Part shown: piece after piece, positions 22,212 through 35,002 of the stretch
How positions within the stretch are numbered: position 1 is the stretch's first letter
Layout: each line of letters opens with the position of its first letter
Assembly (NCBI GenBank): GCA_028829895.1
Contig: CM054180.1
Location: forward strand, 114,313,135-114,377,134
Direction of reading: 5' to 3'
DNA from: Sinotaia quadrata
Lineage: Eukaryota > Mollusca > Gastropoda > Architaenioglossa > Viviparidae
Length of the DNA stretch: 64,000 nucleotides
Program-made: the position numbers and the translations under genes
Notes under the pieces: generated by a model
Databases searched by the model: none
What the model was told of the DNA's origin: nothing
The model's input: the letters and a program-made list of their open reading frames with translations, nothing else

Positions 22212-22440
22212 AAAAAAAAATGTGATGCAGAATTTTCTAGCTTATAAACAGTTGTACTAGCAGCAGTTGGAATTCAGCCTTTAGCCCCCATCAACAAATC
22301 CTGTTTCACTGGAAGTAATACATTTTTTAATATATAATATAAATGTGATGCAGAATTTTCTAGCTTATCAGCAGTTGGAATTCAGCCTTTAGCCCCCATC
22401 AACAAAACCTGTTTCACTGGAAGTAATACATTTTTTAAAT
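22212..22440 (+). repeat. Two-copy local repeat in ZNF1 3' region
   Basis: A roughly 100-bp segment around TTGGAATTCAGCCTTTAGCC occurs at 22212-22320 and again at 22340-22440. Single copies occur at 27290-27400 and 63755-63850. Confidence 0.85.
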
Positions 22441-23059
22441 ATTACTTTCTCTATTGCTTTTATTTTAAGTTAGAAAAGCTGAGGATATAATTTTTTATTT
22501 TTTTTTTATTAGTAGTAGTTCCTTTTATTGTGTGCTTGTAGAATGTATACTTTGAAAGTTAAAGAAATAACTTTTTATGTTTCTGTTTCCTGTAATTTTA
22601 GAATTAATGAAGACATTTTCTATTTCCTGTACTTAATCATATTTCCTTGTTAAATAAAATGTTTTATTTTAATAATTTTTGCATCATTTAAATTTTTACA
22701 ATTTAAATAAGGATTTTATGCATATTTGAAGTATTTTGTACTCTTAAAGATACATATCCACTTTATATATACAGACACACACACACACATATATATATGT
22801 ATAGTTTAACTCTTTAGAGGTAAGAAGAGACGTTTTGCATATTTCTTGTATAATTATTTTTAGAATTAAATTAAATTTTACATTTTAATACTTGTACATT
22901 TAGAAGTATTACATATGCCTAGAAAATACTATATAAATATAATCAGCCAATTATTTAATTTTTAATTAATTTGGTAATTTGTTTCAAGTTGTTATGTTAT
23001 GTTATATATCAATATCTTGGTGTGTTTTAAAATTTTGGTAAGTTATGTTTATGTTTTTT
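22441..23059 (+). other. ZNF1 3' UTR-like AT-rich region
   Basis: Contains TTAAATAAAATG at about 22650 (poly(A) signal AATAAA) and a (CA)n(TA)n microsatellite at about 22772-22800. Related to 27420-27740 and 63850-64000. Confidence 0.5.
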
Positions 23060-23358
23060 TGATCATTTGGATAAAGCATTCTCACAGCCTTCTTCTTTTG
23101 GAAATCACATGCATATTCATTGTGAAGATGATCCATTTAAATGTGATCAGTTCAGTAAAGCATTCTGACAGTCTTCTCATCAATTCATATGTTTATTCAT
23201 ACTGGTGAAAAGCCAAAGAAATGTAATATGTGCATCAAAATGTTTGCTTGCCCTTTAGCCTTGTTCACATTTTAGCAATGTTCACATTCATACTGGAGAA
23301 AAGCCATTCAGATGTAATCAAGGCAATAAAGCATTCTGACATCCATTCACGTGTATAA
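23060..23358 (+). repeat. Duplicate of the ZNF1 3' finger relics
   Basis: Nearly identical to 21832-22130, including the same frameshifted fingers and the same in-frame TGA (AAAGCATTCTGACAG), placed 1.2 kb downstream. It was duplicated after the fingers had decayed. Confidence 0.85.
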
Positions 23359-24828
23359 GTGATTTTTTTTTGGTGGGGGGATATTTTGCATCAATATTGT
23401 TGCATAGTTGAATTTGTTATGTAATATTTATCCTGTTAATTGTTTTTATAAATGTATTAATTAATAAAATAACATAAAATTTTATATAATATTATAGTCA
23501 GTCCAACACTTTTCTTTATGAGCTATCTAAAATTTATATTTATTTTTTTAAATAGTTTGAGATTCATTTCTCATTTACTAAAGCATTCGAAAAATATTAT
23601 TCCAAAAAATTCTATATTCATTTATTTTTACAAACAGAAAATGTTGAACACATCTATTATCTTTATTTTATAAATTTAATTTGTGTCTGTTAGGTTTTTT
23701 CATATTGAATTTACATGTAAATTTTTTAAAGATATATATATATTTATAGAATATATTTGTATGTTTTTTTTATATAAATAATTCTAAGTACAATTCTAGA
23801 CAGTTGTAAATATTTTTATTTTGAATTCATCAAATAAGACAGTAATTGTATATATTATATTTATTATGTTGGGTGCGTACATGGTAATAATATTTATATT
23901 GCGCTGCTATTTTGCTAATGTATTTTGGACTTCTTATGTGACATAGACTCATTATTCATTCTTGTAAATTCTTGTACATTTTATTATAAATATAAAATTC
24001 TTCATATAATTCACTAGCCAATAGCTGTCAAGGTTATTCTGTTGATTGTCTCAATTGTTAAACCCCATTTAAAAAAAAAACTTGGCATCCACATCATCAC
24101 AGTCCATGCTATCACCCCACTTAAAAATATTCTTATTTCTATACTGTTCCATAAATATTATCTTAACACTGTTTGTACTGTGAATTTCTAATTCCTCACC
24201 AATGAAAAATCCTACTACAATTAATAGGCCTAATTAAATAATGTAAAGACAAAACTATAGACTGTTCATCAATCAGGTTTTCATTTATTAAAAGAAAATA
24301 TACAAGAAATATTGATGAATCTTCTGTCTTTAATAATTAAATAATGTAATATAAAAGTCTTCATGTTAACTTATTCTTCATTTATGTACCACCAAAGAAA
24401 TAAAAGATCGTGAAACCAAAACAAAGGCAGAATATTGACAAATTTTAAAAATTAAGAAGAAAACATTATGTTCAAATTCAAAACAAAACAAGTTAAAATT
24501 ATTTAAAATATATGTATATAAAATAATTACTATATAAAATATCTTAGTATTGTATTATTATAAATCCACTGCATGAAATAATCATTTCACAGACCCCTGT
24601 GTTTCGGTTGTTTACTATTTTTGCATCAAGAGCTATCTTTCCTTGTTTAAATTCTCGTTGTAAGAAAACGATATTATTATCATGACTATAATTAATTAAG
24701 TAAAAAAAATAATATATTTAAATATGATCTGTGACTTCAACATATATGTTGCCAGGAAATAGCAATCAAACATTCGTATTAGAGTGATGCACTGACTGAC
24801 CTATTTTCATACTACAGAAGTGATAGAG
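23359..24828. other. AT-rich flank, no gene seen
   Basis: Part (23390-23960) is matched by 27740-28290. The remainder shows no coding or repeat structure that I recognise. Confidence 0.5.
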
Positions 24829-25592
24829 CAGGGGTGCACAAACTCCGGCCCGCGAAGAGTTGACGAGTGGCCCGCCATGTCAAACGAAAAAGTCAAATGT
24901 TTACTTTATACACTGAGTGATTTGAAACAAAGCAGCACCTCCTGACCCATTTTTCCAGGCGCTCCGTGTAGATGTCTGCCCGCTGACATACACTCACAGA
25001 GGCAAGAGAAAAAAGCTATACCAAGATAGGCAGCAAACCCCATACATACATGCTTGCCCCTTCCTGTGATATGGTTGGTCAGTAGCTGTTAAACCTTAGT
25101 GTCCGATCTACCACATTCTGTTGTTTATTTTGATTATATTTTTGTGACAAAATGGCAGCTAATCGTAAAAGAAAAGTTGACAAGGAAAACCGGCAGTTTA
25201 ATGATGACTGGTTAATGCACTTGTCCACACCAGCATACTTGGCAGCACATACTGCTGCAAACAGGCTTTCTCACAGATGAAACTGAACAAAAGCAACACC
25301 TGCGGTCAGCTGACTGATGATAATCTGGAAGCAATTTTGCATCTTTCAGCGTCAAACATCAAGCCTGACATTTTGAAGCTTGCAGATGACATGCAGCACT
25401 ATCCATCACACTGACTTTGTGAAAGTTGACGTATCATAACATTTTTAGAATGAGTCTTAGTATACAACTTCTTTGTCATAATTATAGTCTTAATCATCAT
25501 TTGTGTGTTCTTAGATGTTATGTTGCTTATATGGGACGATTTTGATCTTCACTTTTTTGTGGCCCCCGACTCAAAAAGTTTGTGCACCACTG
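24829..25592 (+). mobile_element. Internally deleted hAT element, 764 bp
   Basis: TIRs CAGGGGTGCACAAACT and (right end, inverted) CAGTGGTGCACAAACT, with a perfect 8-bp TSD TGATAGAG at 24821-24828 and 25593-25600. It carries both ends of a transposase gene and no middle. Confidence 0.93.
25152..25414 (+). pseudogene. hAT transposase, N- and C-termini joined (GTF2IRD2/ZBED5-like group)
   Basis: Begins MAANRKRKVDKENRQFNDDW, the typical KRKVD-x-ENR start of this hAT group, and after a deletion and frame change ends CCKQAFSQMKLNKS, LTDDNLEAILHLS, then QHYPSH-stop. The C-x-QAFS-x-MK and LTDDNL blocks are the dimerisation region. The catalytic core is absent. Non-autonomous. Confidence 0.8.
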
Positions 25593-25600
25593 TGATAGAG

Positions 25601-26879
25601 ATTGTAAGGACAAAATTAATGTTTCTGCTTTAAAAATAGAGTTATATTTTACAGATAAAATAATCACAGAATACAGTAATCATTATTAAATGCTTACAGA
25701 AAGATCTTACCAATATGAAGTTTCATTTGTTCAAGTAAAATGTTTGAAAAATCAGTTTGGCATCTACGTTTTTCACACATGGAAGTCATGACTGAAACAG
25801 GAAGCGTACTACCGGTTTTTCATTTAGCGGGTCTTGCAAAGGTCACTATTTGAGGAAGATGGCATATTTTTAGAGAGCTTTGAATTTCCGCAGAACATGA
25901 TATTTTTATCACTATTTTGTGATAAATATTTCTTCCGGAAAATATATCGTGAACGTTTTATTTTGAAAATTTATTTGGTTATTCGCATCAAAGTGAAAAA
26001 AATATGAGTGTAGAGAGTTATCTGTCCTCTATTTAATGGACCAATCAGTTTTGGGATTACAAAATCTTGCAAGCTCTGCTTTCTTCTTAAAACTTAAAAC
26101 TTGGTACCCCAAAACCGGATTTTTATTTTTTTGGTCGTGAGACGTCATTTCACCCATTTTTGTTGTAACCCTAAGGTACTTTCATCAAAGTTTATGGGTA
26201 CTATAATAAAATTCAGAAAAAAAAATCAACACAGATCGAAAGACAAAAACATTGATCTTTATTTTCATATAAAAATGGTTAGTTGAGGTGTAATGTGACG
26301 AAAACTGCTCTGGGGTAAAGTTTAGCAAATTTATTTACGTTTACGATTTTTTGCCTGTAATGCAGTGGAGGTGGGACTACCTAATGATAAAGCTCCAAAC
26401 TGCCATCACAGGCAAAACAGAAAACTGCTGACACTTTTTAGTCAACTACAACATTAATTATGATACAGAAATACAGGATTTTTATCTTACTTTGCCAATT
26501 CCTGATAGATAAACTGATTAGGACTGTAACATCATACTGTTTCTCCAAAAACCACATTTCCATCTGATACAGAAATCAGGACATATATCATGATATCATA
26601 TTTATATGTCACTGGGTCTGGTCGACAAACATTATTGACTGCTTTCAGGTATAGTAAATAATCATGCTGGGTTTTCTCCACCAGTTGTCAACCAGCCCTT
26701 TTTGGTACTGGTCTGAAATGCATCAGCATGCATTGAGCACTTTCACTCTTCAGCAAGACATGTCAACAAACACCATGACACAGCATAGGCAGGAAAGCCA
26801 TCTAATTATGTGCATACACAAAATACCCACATCTAATGCACAAACAAAATCTAATCAAAACTAAATTGCTGGCATTATT
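25601..26879. other. No gene seen
   Basis: AT-rich unique sequence with short unconvincing frames. Not recognisable as any element. Confidence 0.4.
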
Positions 26880-27290
26880 TTTGTTACAGTGCAATAAAGC
26901 ATTCCATGGTCTTTAGAATTATCAAGACACATGTGTATTCATACTGGAGAGTAGCCATTTAGATGAGATCAGTGCAGTAAAGGATTCTCACAGTCTACTC
27001 AGTTATCAATACACATGCGTATTGATATTGGAGAAAAACCATTTAAATGTGATTGGAACATTAAATCATTCTTATGGTCTTATCACTTATCAGAACACAT
27101 GAGTGTTCATGCTTTAGAAAAGCCATTTAGATGTAATCAAGGCAGTAAAGCATTCCCACAGTCTTCTCATCCATTCACGTGTATTCATACTGGTGAAAAG
27201 ACAAATATATTAAATATGTGCGTCAAAGTGTTTACGTGTCCTCCTGCATCAAAACACAAGCTCATACATACTTAAGAATAACCATTTAAA
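26880..27290 (+). pseudogene. C2H2 zinc-finger relic (third array of alpha)
   Basis: Traces of five fingers. An open frame at 27015-27275 includes KPFKCDWNIKSFLWSYHLSE and KPFRCNQGSKAFPQSSHP, each lacking one zinc ligand, and ends with PPASKHKLIHT. The preceding finger has a stop in the linker (GAGAGTAGCC, as in ZNF1). It is followed by the same 3' sequence as ZNF1 (27290 onward), so it is a whole duplicated gene end, now dead. Confidence 0.75.
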
Positions 27291-28330
27291 TGTGATGCAG
27301 AATTTTCTAGCTTATAAGCAGTTGAACTAGCAGCAGTTGGAATTCAGCCTTTAGCCCCCATCAACAAATCCTGTTTCACTGGAAGTAATACATTTTTTAA
27401 ATATTACTTTTTGTTTTGCTTTTATTTTAATATATGCAGTTAGATTGGAAGTTTTTTTTTTTTTTTTAGTAGTAGTTCCTTTTATTGTGCTTGTAGAATG
27501 TATACTTTCAGAGTTAAACAAATATTTTTCTATGCTACTGTTTCCTGTAATTTTAGAATTAATGAAGACATTTTCTATTTCCTGTACTTAAATCATATGC
27601 CTAGAAAATACTATATAAATACAATGGCCAATTATTTCAATTTTAATTAATTTGGTAATTTGTTTCAAGTTGTTCTGTTATATATCATTTTCTAGGTGTG
27701 TTTAAATTTTTGGTAAGTTATGTTTTTGTTGTTTTAATAAGGTGGGTTTTTTTTATTGTTGCATTGTTAAATTTGCTATTTAATGTCTATCCTTTAAATT
27801 GTTTTTATTAATGTATTAATTAAAAAATAACTTAAAATTCTTTTTAATATTATTAAAAGTAGTCATTCCAATACTTTTCTATATGGGCTGTATACAATTT
27901 ATATTTAGTTTTGAAATAGTTTGAGATTCATTTCATTAACACAATTCTAAAGCATGAGAAAAATATTATTCCACAAAATTATATATGTGGTGATCACATC
28001 TTTTGTCTTTATTTCTTAAATTTAATTTGTGTCTGTTAGTTTTTTTAAATATTGAGTTTACATATAATTTTTTAAAGATATATACGTATATAAATTTAAT
28101 GTATGTATTTTTATATATATAATTATAAGTATAATTCTAGACAATTGTAATTATTTTTTTGTGGAATTCATAAAATAAAACAGTAATTGTATATATTATA
28201 TTTAGTATGTTGGGTGTGTACTTGGTAATAATTTATATATTGTGCTGCAAACGTATCTTGGACTTCTTATGTGACATAGACTCATTATTCTTCTTCTAAA
28301 ACAAGAAAGTGTTCTTATGGGTAATGATAA
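27291..28330 (+). other. 3' flank copied from the ZNF1 unit
   Basis: Diverged copy of 22210-23990, non-coding. Confidence 0.6.
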
Positions 28331-30099
28331 CACATAGGGTTTAATGGTGGGATTAATAACAGATAATCATTAAAATCCACAAGTGTATTTCTGTTGTTCA
28401 TCCTTTTGAACTCAAACCATACTTTTTCTCTAAAAACCTCTAACTCTAAGGGTTTAATATATTTCCATTCTCATCAAAAATTTACCTTGTATATACTTAT
28501 CAACCAAGCCACATTACCATTAGCAAACACAAGTAACTAATTCATCCTTATTATGTGGGCATCCGCTCTTATATATATTAATGGCATAAAGGGAGGCTAT
28601 TTAATGAATTAAAATTATTTATTAGTTTTAGTGATTGAATTAGAATGATTTATTAGTTTTAGTGATTTTGATATATGAACTTTATATAAATATTTAAATA
28701 TTAACCTTCTCATTTAATTTTTTTTTCATAGAGGACTGCTTGTTCAATTTAAATATAAAATGTAACTCTAATAATTGCCTCTAATTTAAATATAGTTTTA
28801 TTAAATTTTGCAATATGAAATTTAACAATAATAGTTGCCTTTTTTGTTGTTTGAGAATGTAAATTAACAAACAAAAAATATGTTTGCAAGGAACAGATGA
28901 TGACTATTGCACATATGCAAAATAACACGGTCAAAATACTGTTTTATGAATGGAGTGCTGAACACAGCCAGAAATACCATTTGCTGTATGGAGTTCTGAC
29001 CACCATTTTTGCTGAACACATCTAACAATACCATTTTGTAAATGTGTGACACTAGTGCCACTTAGTTAATGTTTATTATTATTATTAAGTACTTGTCCAT
29101 AATTAATTACAAGTGACGAGAATCTTACTTTATATTATTAATAATTCTCCAGAAGATACCACTCATCTCTCTCACTTGGTGTATATCATTTTCTCTCTTC
29201 CACCACATTAAAGACATTTACTGTCACACACTATTTCTGTAGGTGTAATACTTCTTATTAAAGGAGAAGATAAATCTTCTTTAATCTATGTTTAATGAGC
29301 CCCCATCCACCCACTTTCTTCTCCAACTTAAGGTTTTCAATATATGTAAGAAGGTCAATAAATTTTATTAAATCAACAATCAACATATACACATAACAAA
29401 TACAATGACAAAGATTCTTTCTCACCAATATTTCCATGAAACCAAATTTGAAATTTTTTTTACATATATACAGTCTTATCCTAAATACAATTCAACAATA
29501 GCATGAATACAAATCACATGATAGTTCTTATCATAAAACATACATGGAGTTATTAGAGATAAGGAATAATAATGTTTACATAACCTGAATTAGGTGCGGT
29601 CTCAGTAGTCTTTCACGTACTTTTTTGCAAAAAATGCAATCAAGTTATTGTTTTCATTTTTACAGTCAATTCCATGTGATTCATTCCTCTCATTGTAGAA
29701 CACTGATTCAAAGTTACTCCCTTAACCTGGATGTTCCTTCAACATGTTTAGCTCCAACAAGCAGAACAACAATTGTACTTGTAGCAATTTCTAGTAACTT
29801 CCTTCTAACAGAAATTGCTTGATGCGGTCAGCATACCTTGCCACCATATATCAATGGAGTTCAGTGCATTCCTTACACTTACATACACTGAGCTAGATAT
29901 TTCCCACACCCACCACGTTCATAGCGATATATATAATCTATAAACCAGGAGATTCAAATAACACAAGGAAAGGCTGCTTTGTCCTTTTAAGAATATCATC
30001 TGGGAACAAGTGTTAAGTTTCCAGATTACTCCTTTTTTAACAATGTTCCTTTTTTTAACTCTCAAGTTAAAGTTTCCTTCAACAGAATTTATTAGCCTG
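28331..30099. other. No gene seen
   Basis: AT-rich unique sequence. Small frames at 28749-29061 and 29625-29822 show no family resemblance. Confidence 0.4.
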
Positions 30100-30800
30100 A
30101 TACATGCTCATAGCATAATAAATACAGTATATCAGTATAGCTTATCCCTACAAATACATGTTCATACTATAGAGCAACCATATATATTTCATTATAGCTA
30201 CAGATTCTCTGATAGTCAAGTTTATCACATTGCATAAGTATTTATAATGCTGAAAAGTCATATAAATGTAATCAGTACACATCAATCCTTTCTCACTTTC
30301 TAAAACACATTGGTGAAAGATATATATTCATAGAGGGGAAATTGCATGTAATATATTCAGTACAATGAAGAATTTGCATCTATTTTTTTCTTAATCAAAC
30401 CTGTTACTCATACATTGGTGAAAAGCCCTATAAATGTAGTGAAAGCACCAACATATTACTAAAGCCTTCTTTCTTATTAAAACATGGCTACTTATTGTGG
30501 TGTGTGTGTGGGGAAAACATAAATATGATGAGTGAAAGAGAACATTCACATTTTTAAAGCTTATCCCAAATCATGTATGCTCATACTGGAGATGAGTCTT
30601 ATAAGTATGATCAGTGTAATAGAGCATCTTCATAATATTTCATTGAAAATATGACTGTGCATATTCATATTGCTGAAAAGCCAACTGTGGTGAATTAATT
30701 GCTCTCAATATCTGACACCATACAATGTGTGTTGTACTGGAGAAAAATAATATAAATGTGAACAGTGCAATAAAGCATATTCCTATTCTAGAGAAAAGCC
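30100..30800 (+). pseudogene. Strongly decayed zinc-finger relics
   Basis: Repeated finger landmarks survive (CATACATTGGTGAAAAGCCC then TATAAATGTAGTG near 30412; GCTCATACTGGAGATGAGTC then TATGATCAGTGTAATAGAGC near 30580; GTGAACAGTGCAATAAAGCA near 30758), but no frame is kept. They resemble the diverged fingers upstream of ZNF1. Confidence 0.6.
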
Positions 30801-31211
30801 AAATTTCTAGAGGTGGCATTTCAGAAATTGCTTACCAGAATCTTCAAACATGACAAATTTCTACTTTAAATCTGATTTTGAAATTATGCCAGGCCTTTCA
30901 AAATCATTTCATAATATCTGACAATAGAACTCGAACACCAAACAAAAATACACCACTGATACATACTCATGCCCAACTAGCACATTGCTATGGTTGTGTT
31001 GGAAAGTTCTCCAATTGCCTTTGCATAACACAACCTAGAACTAAGCCCAGAACAACAACTAACACACAAAAGCACGGACACATCCAACAACATAACAAAT
31101 GCCAAAAGGTGTTTACCATCAGTTTGGAATAAACTGAGAAACCGCTCTACTACACTTCCATTTCTGAGAACATAGCGAATAACAAGTGTAAGCTGATCCA
31201 CTTGACTGATG

Positions 31212-31400
31212 TCAGCAGTTGAATCGATACTGATTCCATAAATTATCTGCGTGAATACTTTGGATCCTAATAAATCAATAAATCCATCACATATACTGGC
31301 AGAAAGATATGATACGTTCCCCTTTCCGAATCGATACTGATTCCATAATGTTTAGCATTCTTGATTTCAGAAATTATCTGCGGGAATACTTTGGATCCTA
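31212..31400. repeat. Local duplication of the mariner target region
   Basis: AATCGATACTGATTCCATAA starts at 31213 and again at 31328. Both lead to TACTTTGGATCCTA, the first continuing uninterrupted and the second into the mariner. Confidence 0.85.
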
Positions 31401-31970
31401 GGGTGACACAAAAAAAACGGTCATCAGGTGCTTGGCAAGTTCTGGACAGCACTTGGTCGACAGAGAGGAGACGTCAGGGTCCTCCAGTGGTTCCAGCAGG
31501 ATGGTGCCACCCCCCCCCCCACACCTCAAATGAATCATTGGCCAAGCTACAGCAGCGTTTCCCTGACCGACTGATCAGCCGCAGGAGTGACCCGGAGTGG
31601 TCGCCGCATTCACCGGACTTGAACCCCCCAGATTTTTATCTCTGGGGATACCTTAAGGACAGGGTATATGGCAACAATCCCCAGACTATCCCTGACCTGA
31701 AGGCAGCAATCACAGCAGAAATAAGAGTGATCCCAAGGAAGGAAAGCGGGAGGGTCATCGAGAACTATGTGCCTGCAGCGCTGGGGAGCTCATTTGGAGC
31801 ACATTTTGGAGTGACAGTGAAACAAAGAGTTTTTGTTATACAGACTTGAAACTTTGGAGATGTCTGCTACACAGGCTTGACCTAATGTAGCTAAAGTTTT
31901 GTGTCGATCTAAATAAAATTTTGGAAGTTATTCGTTTTTTGGTGATGACCGTTTTTTTTGTGTCACCCTG
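31401..31970 (+). mobile_element. Truncated mariner-type element
   Basis: 26-bp perfect inverted repeats beginning GGGTGACACAAAAAAAACGG at both ends, flanked by TA (31399-31400 and 31971-31972). At about 570 bp it is under half of a full mariner. The tandem duplicate of the target site at 31257-31275 is empty (GGATCCTAATAAATC). Confidence 0.9.
31430..31849 (+). pseudogene. Mariner transposase C-terminal half
   Basis: Readable motifs: LQWFQQDGAT (first preserved catalytic Asp), a C-run with a frameshift at about 31508-31520, PHTSNESLAKLQQRFPDRLI, then EWSPHSPDLNPPDFYLWGYL containing the second Asp, then KDRVYGNNP. The SPDLNPPDF block with Asp marks the mariner rather than the Tc1 (NPIE) type. 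The N-terminal DNA-binding half is missing. It encodes nothing functional. Confidence 0.85.
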
Positions 31971-32434
31971 TAAATCAATAAATTCATCACATATACTGGC
32001 AGAAAAAATGAAACATTCCCTTTCCGGGATTTCCATATCTTTCAATGTATTCCTTTAGAAAAGGACCAAATTTTAAAAAGTGCAGCCATGGTAGTTTCCA
32101 TTGTGAGGACAGTTATCTAAGTAACTGTCATCACGAAAAGCTAATCGTCTTTCAGCAAAATTTTGATCACGACACCTATTCTCTGCTGGACATCAGTCCA
32201 GTATTTGCACAATTTTTGCTTTTCCTTCTGCAGTTCTTCGTCAATTCTAGTTATTTGCTGGCGTTCCAAACACCATTGACAGAGCAACAATAAGATCCTT
32301 CGATTTCTCATGTGATGTAATCTTTGCAATTGCGTTTTTCCAGTCATCGAAACCATCTGTAAACTGATTGGCACAACCGGTGTTGTAACCAACTTGCACA
32401 CACAAAAAAAAAAAAAAAAAAAAAAAAAAAACAC

Positions 32435-32930
32435 CTCACCAGTTGAAGGAGAATAGTGAAAGCCAGTATCTCGTGACAATTTCACCTTTTGTTAATTTTC
32501 TCACAAAACATTTTTTGCGTGCCTATCTGATCTTGTCACCAGATTGTCTCCCCTTTAACACGAAGTCAGGCTTCAAAGCGCTTACACAATAATATACTGC
32601 CCACATCTTTCACCCACAATCCACGTTTCAAACCAAATCATTTCAATGAAATATCGAGAGAACTAAACATTCTTGAAAACAAACACACGTTCCTACACAT
32701 TGACAAAGAAGGGAAAATAAAAAATCACACACTGCACTGTTGCTTACTGTTACGTGTCCAGCATTTATTTTAAGACCCTGCTCGAGAATTTTCAAAATTC
32801 TAATTTAGTAATTTAAATTTAATTCTCTTCTTAATTTCGAACAGACCTGCTGCTCAAGCTATCCTTCGTTTCTTATGAAAATTGTGCCTTGTAGTTAGAG
32901 ACAAACAAGTTCACGAACAAATAACTTGCG
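32435..32930. other. End of copy alpha, no gene seen
   Basis: Unique in the window; its paralogue would lie beyond 64000. Confidence 0.5.
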
Positions 32931-33886
32931 TCTGGTATCTAATGACTTTGGCCACTCACAATTTCTAGTCCTGGATTAACAGCGGAAGATATTTTTTATG
33001 CTCGTTATTATATTTGCCAATTAAATAATTAATAATATTGTTATTTCCTTTTTTCAGCGTTTCTAAAGTGCAGATACAATAGATAGCTACGTTGTAGCCC
33101 TCATATTATTCTTGAAATTAGTGAGTGCTACATTGTGAATAAACAAATTCATTCACATCGTGTGGTGATGAGCAGGTACAAAATAATCTCGTAGAGGAGC
33201 CATTACACAATATTCATTAAGATAGAGAGAGAGAAATAATACACAAAGAGCACTTAATGGTTTCTATTCTCCTTTATCATATATATTTTCCCAGAATGTA
33301 ATGATTTTTAATAATCATATATGCGTTTGTGCATTTGTGAGTTATGTATACTGCTGCTTTCCAGCCAGAGCACCCTTCAGGGCAAAACTATGGACCATTC
33401 AGCATCTCTCTCCCCGCTGTTGGTGAAGTAGGGTGAAAGGCTGATACAGATAAATATAAAATAATGTTTCAATCGTACGGCAAGCAATAAAATAATAGAC
33501 ACATAGTCAGCTGAAGATAGTAAGTCCTAAATGTGAATACTGTGTTCACAACACTATGAACAGACATTTTTACATATTTGTGCGTGTGTGTGAACATGTC
33601 TTAATGTATTGATATTGTGTAATGTGTTATATATTATATATGTCGTGAATTCTCTATGCATTGTGACCTGAAGTGTGTAGTTTGTTTCATAATACAATGT
33701 TTTCTTATTTGAATGTAAACTATTGTTTGTTTTAATGAATTGATAGAACTTTCCTACTTTTAATTGTAAAACTAAACATGTGTCTCATTTTTTGGTTAAT
33801 AGCAAATAATAAAATCTATGAATTAAAACTAACCGTTTATTCTTATGAATGCTCTTAACACTGTAATATTTACATATAAAGTATAC

Positions 33887-34036
33887 ATTCAATGTATTCC
33901 TACAGTCCACATAAGACGTGAAGTACATACAATGTATTCATAGAGTCCACTTAAGACGTAAAGTATATATATTGCATTCATACAGTCGACTTAAGACGTA
34001 AAGTATATATAATGTATTCATACAGTCCACTTAATA
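33887..34036. repeat. 40-bp minisatellite, 4 copies (beta)
   Basis: Paralogue of 1896-2327 with four units, the last identical in junction (CCACTTAATAAGAATTC) to the alpha array end. Confidence 0.9.
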
Positions 34037-34774
34037 AGAATTCTAAGTAGCTAAGAATTTTCCGTCGTCAGATTGCAGCAAAGATGGCCACATCCTTTCT
34101 TTCGTCAGACAAATATTAGGTTTTATCCATGCACTTGGACAAGTGAAGGCAATATGATAAAGAAAACAACAAACAAGTAGGACAGAGGAGTTGTAAGTTA
34201 CTTAGTATTGGATATTTTCGACATTATGCCACAATTATGTGACAATTTTATTAGCCCGATACACACAGCATAAGAAATATAGCAGCAATCAAAATTCTCA
34301 AGTATAATGTACAAGATAATCAAAGTAATAAACATAGAAATAATGGTTTAATTACATAATCTTTCTCTAATTCAAATCATAGATCAATAGCAAACATGTA
34401 TAAAATATTCTAAATCCATTCTTTCTTTATCAGTTAACTTATCATAAGCTAACAATTGCCTTTATGACTGGACTCAAGTTATATTCAAATTCAAAATTAT
34501 TAGAATACAGCATTTCTTCAACAAACTTCAGGTCTATCCCCATTGGATGAAATTGATATAAACAAGTGTGAGACTAGTCAGAAAAAATATTCATCCAGTT
34601 AGAACCGGTTGGATTGCATCAGCAATTTTCTATCATATTCTCAACTTGAGTTTTTTACTCCAACTCTGACACTTATAAAAATACCGTCATAAGGAGTACC
34701 CAGATCACTTTGACAATTTAACATTATATAAAAATAAGTCTAGAAATAGGGATAGGTAAATTTACTCTTTCACA

Positions 34775-34995
34775 CACTATTATATCAAAAGGGCTTTACT
34801 CCAAGACACACGTGTCTTGATAAGGCAGAAGAGTGTGAGAATGCTTTACTGAATTCATCTCATTAATAGGTTTCCACTAGTACCAATAAGGCTTAAGATT
34901 GTGAGATTGCTTCACAACTTTGATTATATTTATATGGCTTTTCTATAATATGAATATATGCATATCTTGAAAATGAAGAGTGCGAGAATCCATCG
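34775..34995 (-). pseudogene. C2H2 zinc-finger relic, minus strand (beta)
   Basis: Paralogue of 3085-3310 with the same decayed fingers plus a short deletion in the linker. Non-coding. Confidence 0.7.
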
Positions 34996-35002
34996 TTCAC
35001 AT

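Larger units (their letters stand above)
31105..32410 (-). pseudogene. hAT-like DUF4371 transposase relic, split by mariner
   Basis: Minus-strand pieces in family order: FDDWKNAIAKI near 32340; EELQKEKQKLCKYWTDVQQR and IGVVIKILLKDD near 32200; NGNYHGCTF near 32100; SASICDEFIDL ending at the mariner; then LGSKVFPQIISEIKNAKHYG and ISIDS; then, after a local duplication, ADISQVDQLTLVIRYVLRNG and SVVERFLSLF. These match the DUF4371 part of TTF-zinc-finger/ZMYM6-like hAT transposases (consensus D-x-SHVDQL-x-x-x-[IV]RYV and ERF). Frameshifts, a poly(A/T) run at about 32404-32433 and the insertion make it inactive. Confidence 0.8.
954..32930. repeat. Segmental duplication, copy alpha
   Basis: From the string TCTGGTATCTAATGACTTTG at 954 the sequence is matched collinearly by beta from 32931. 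Sequences just before the two starts differ, giving a sharp boundary. Homology continues with interruptions through the 40-bp satellite, the repeat-A module, the zinc-finger upstream block, the Tigger element and the zinc-finger array. The part after about 23400 would pair with sequence beyond 64000. Confidence 0.85.

Noticed and set aside
30878..31201. Overlapping plus- and minus-strand ORFs
   Set aside because: The plus-strand frame is antisense to the DUF4371 relic; only the minus strand has family motifs.
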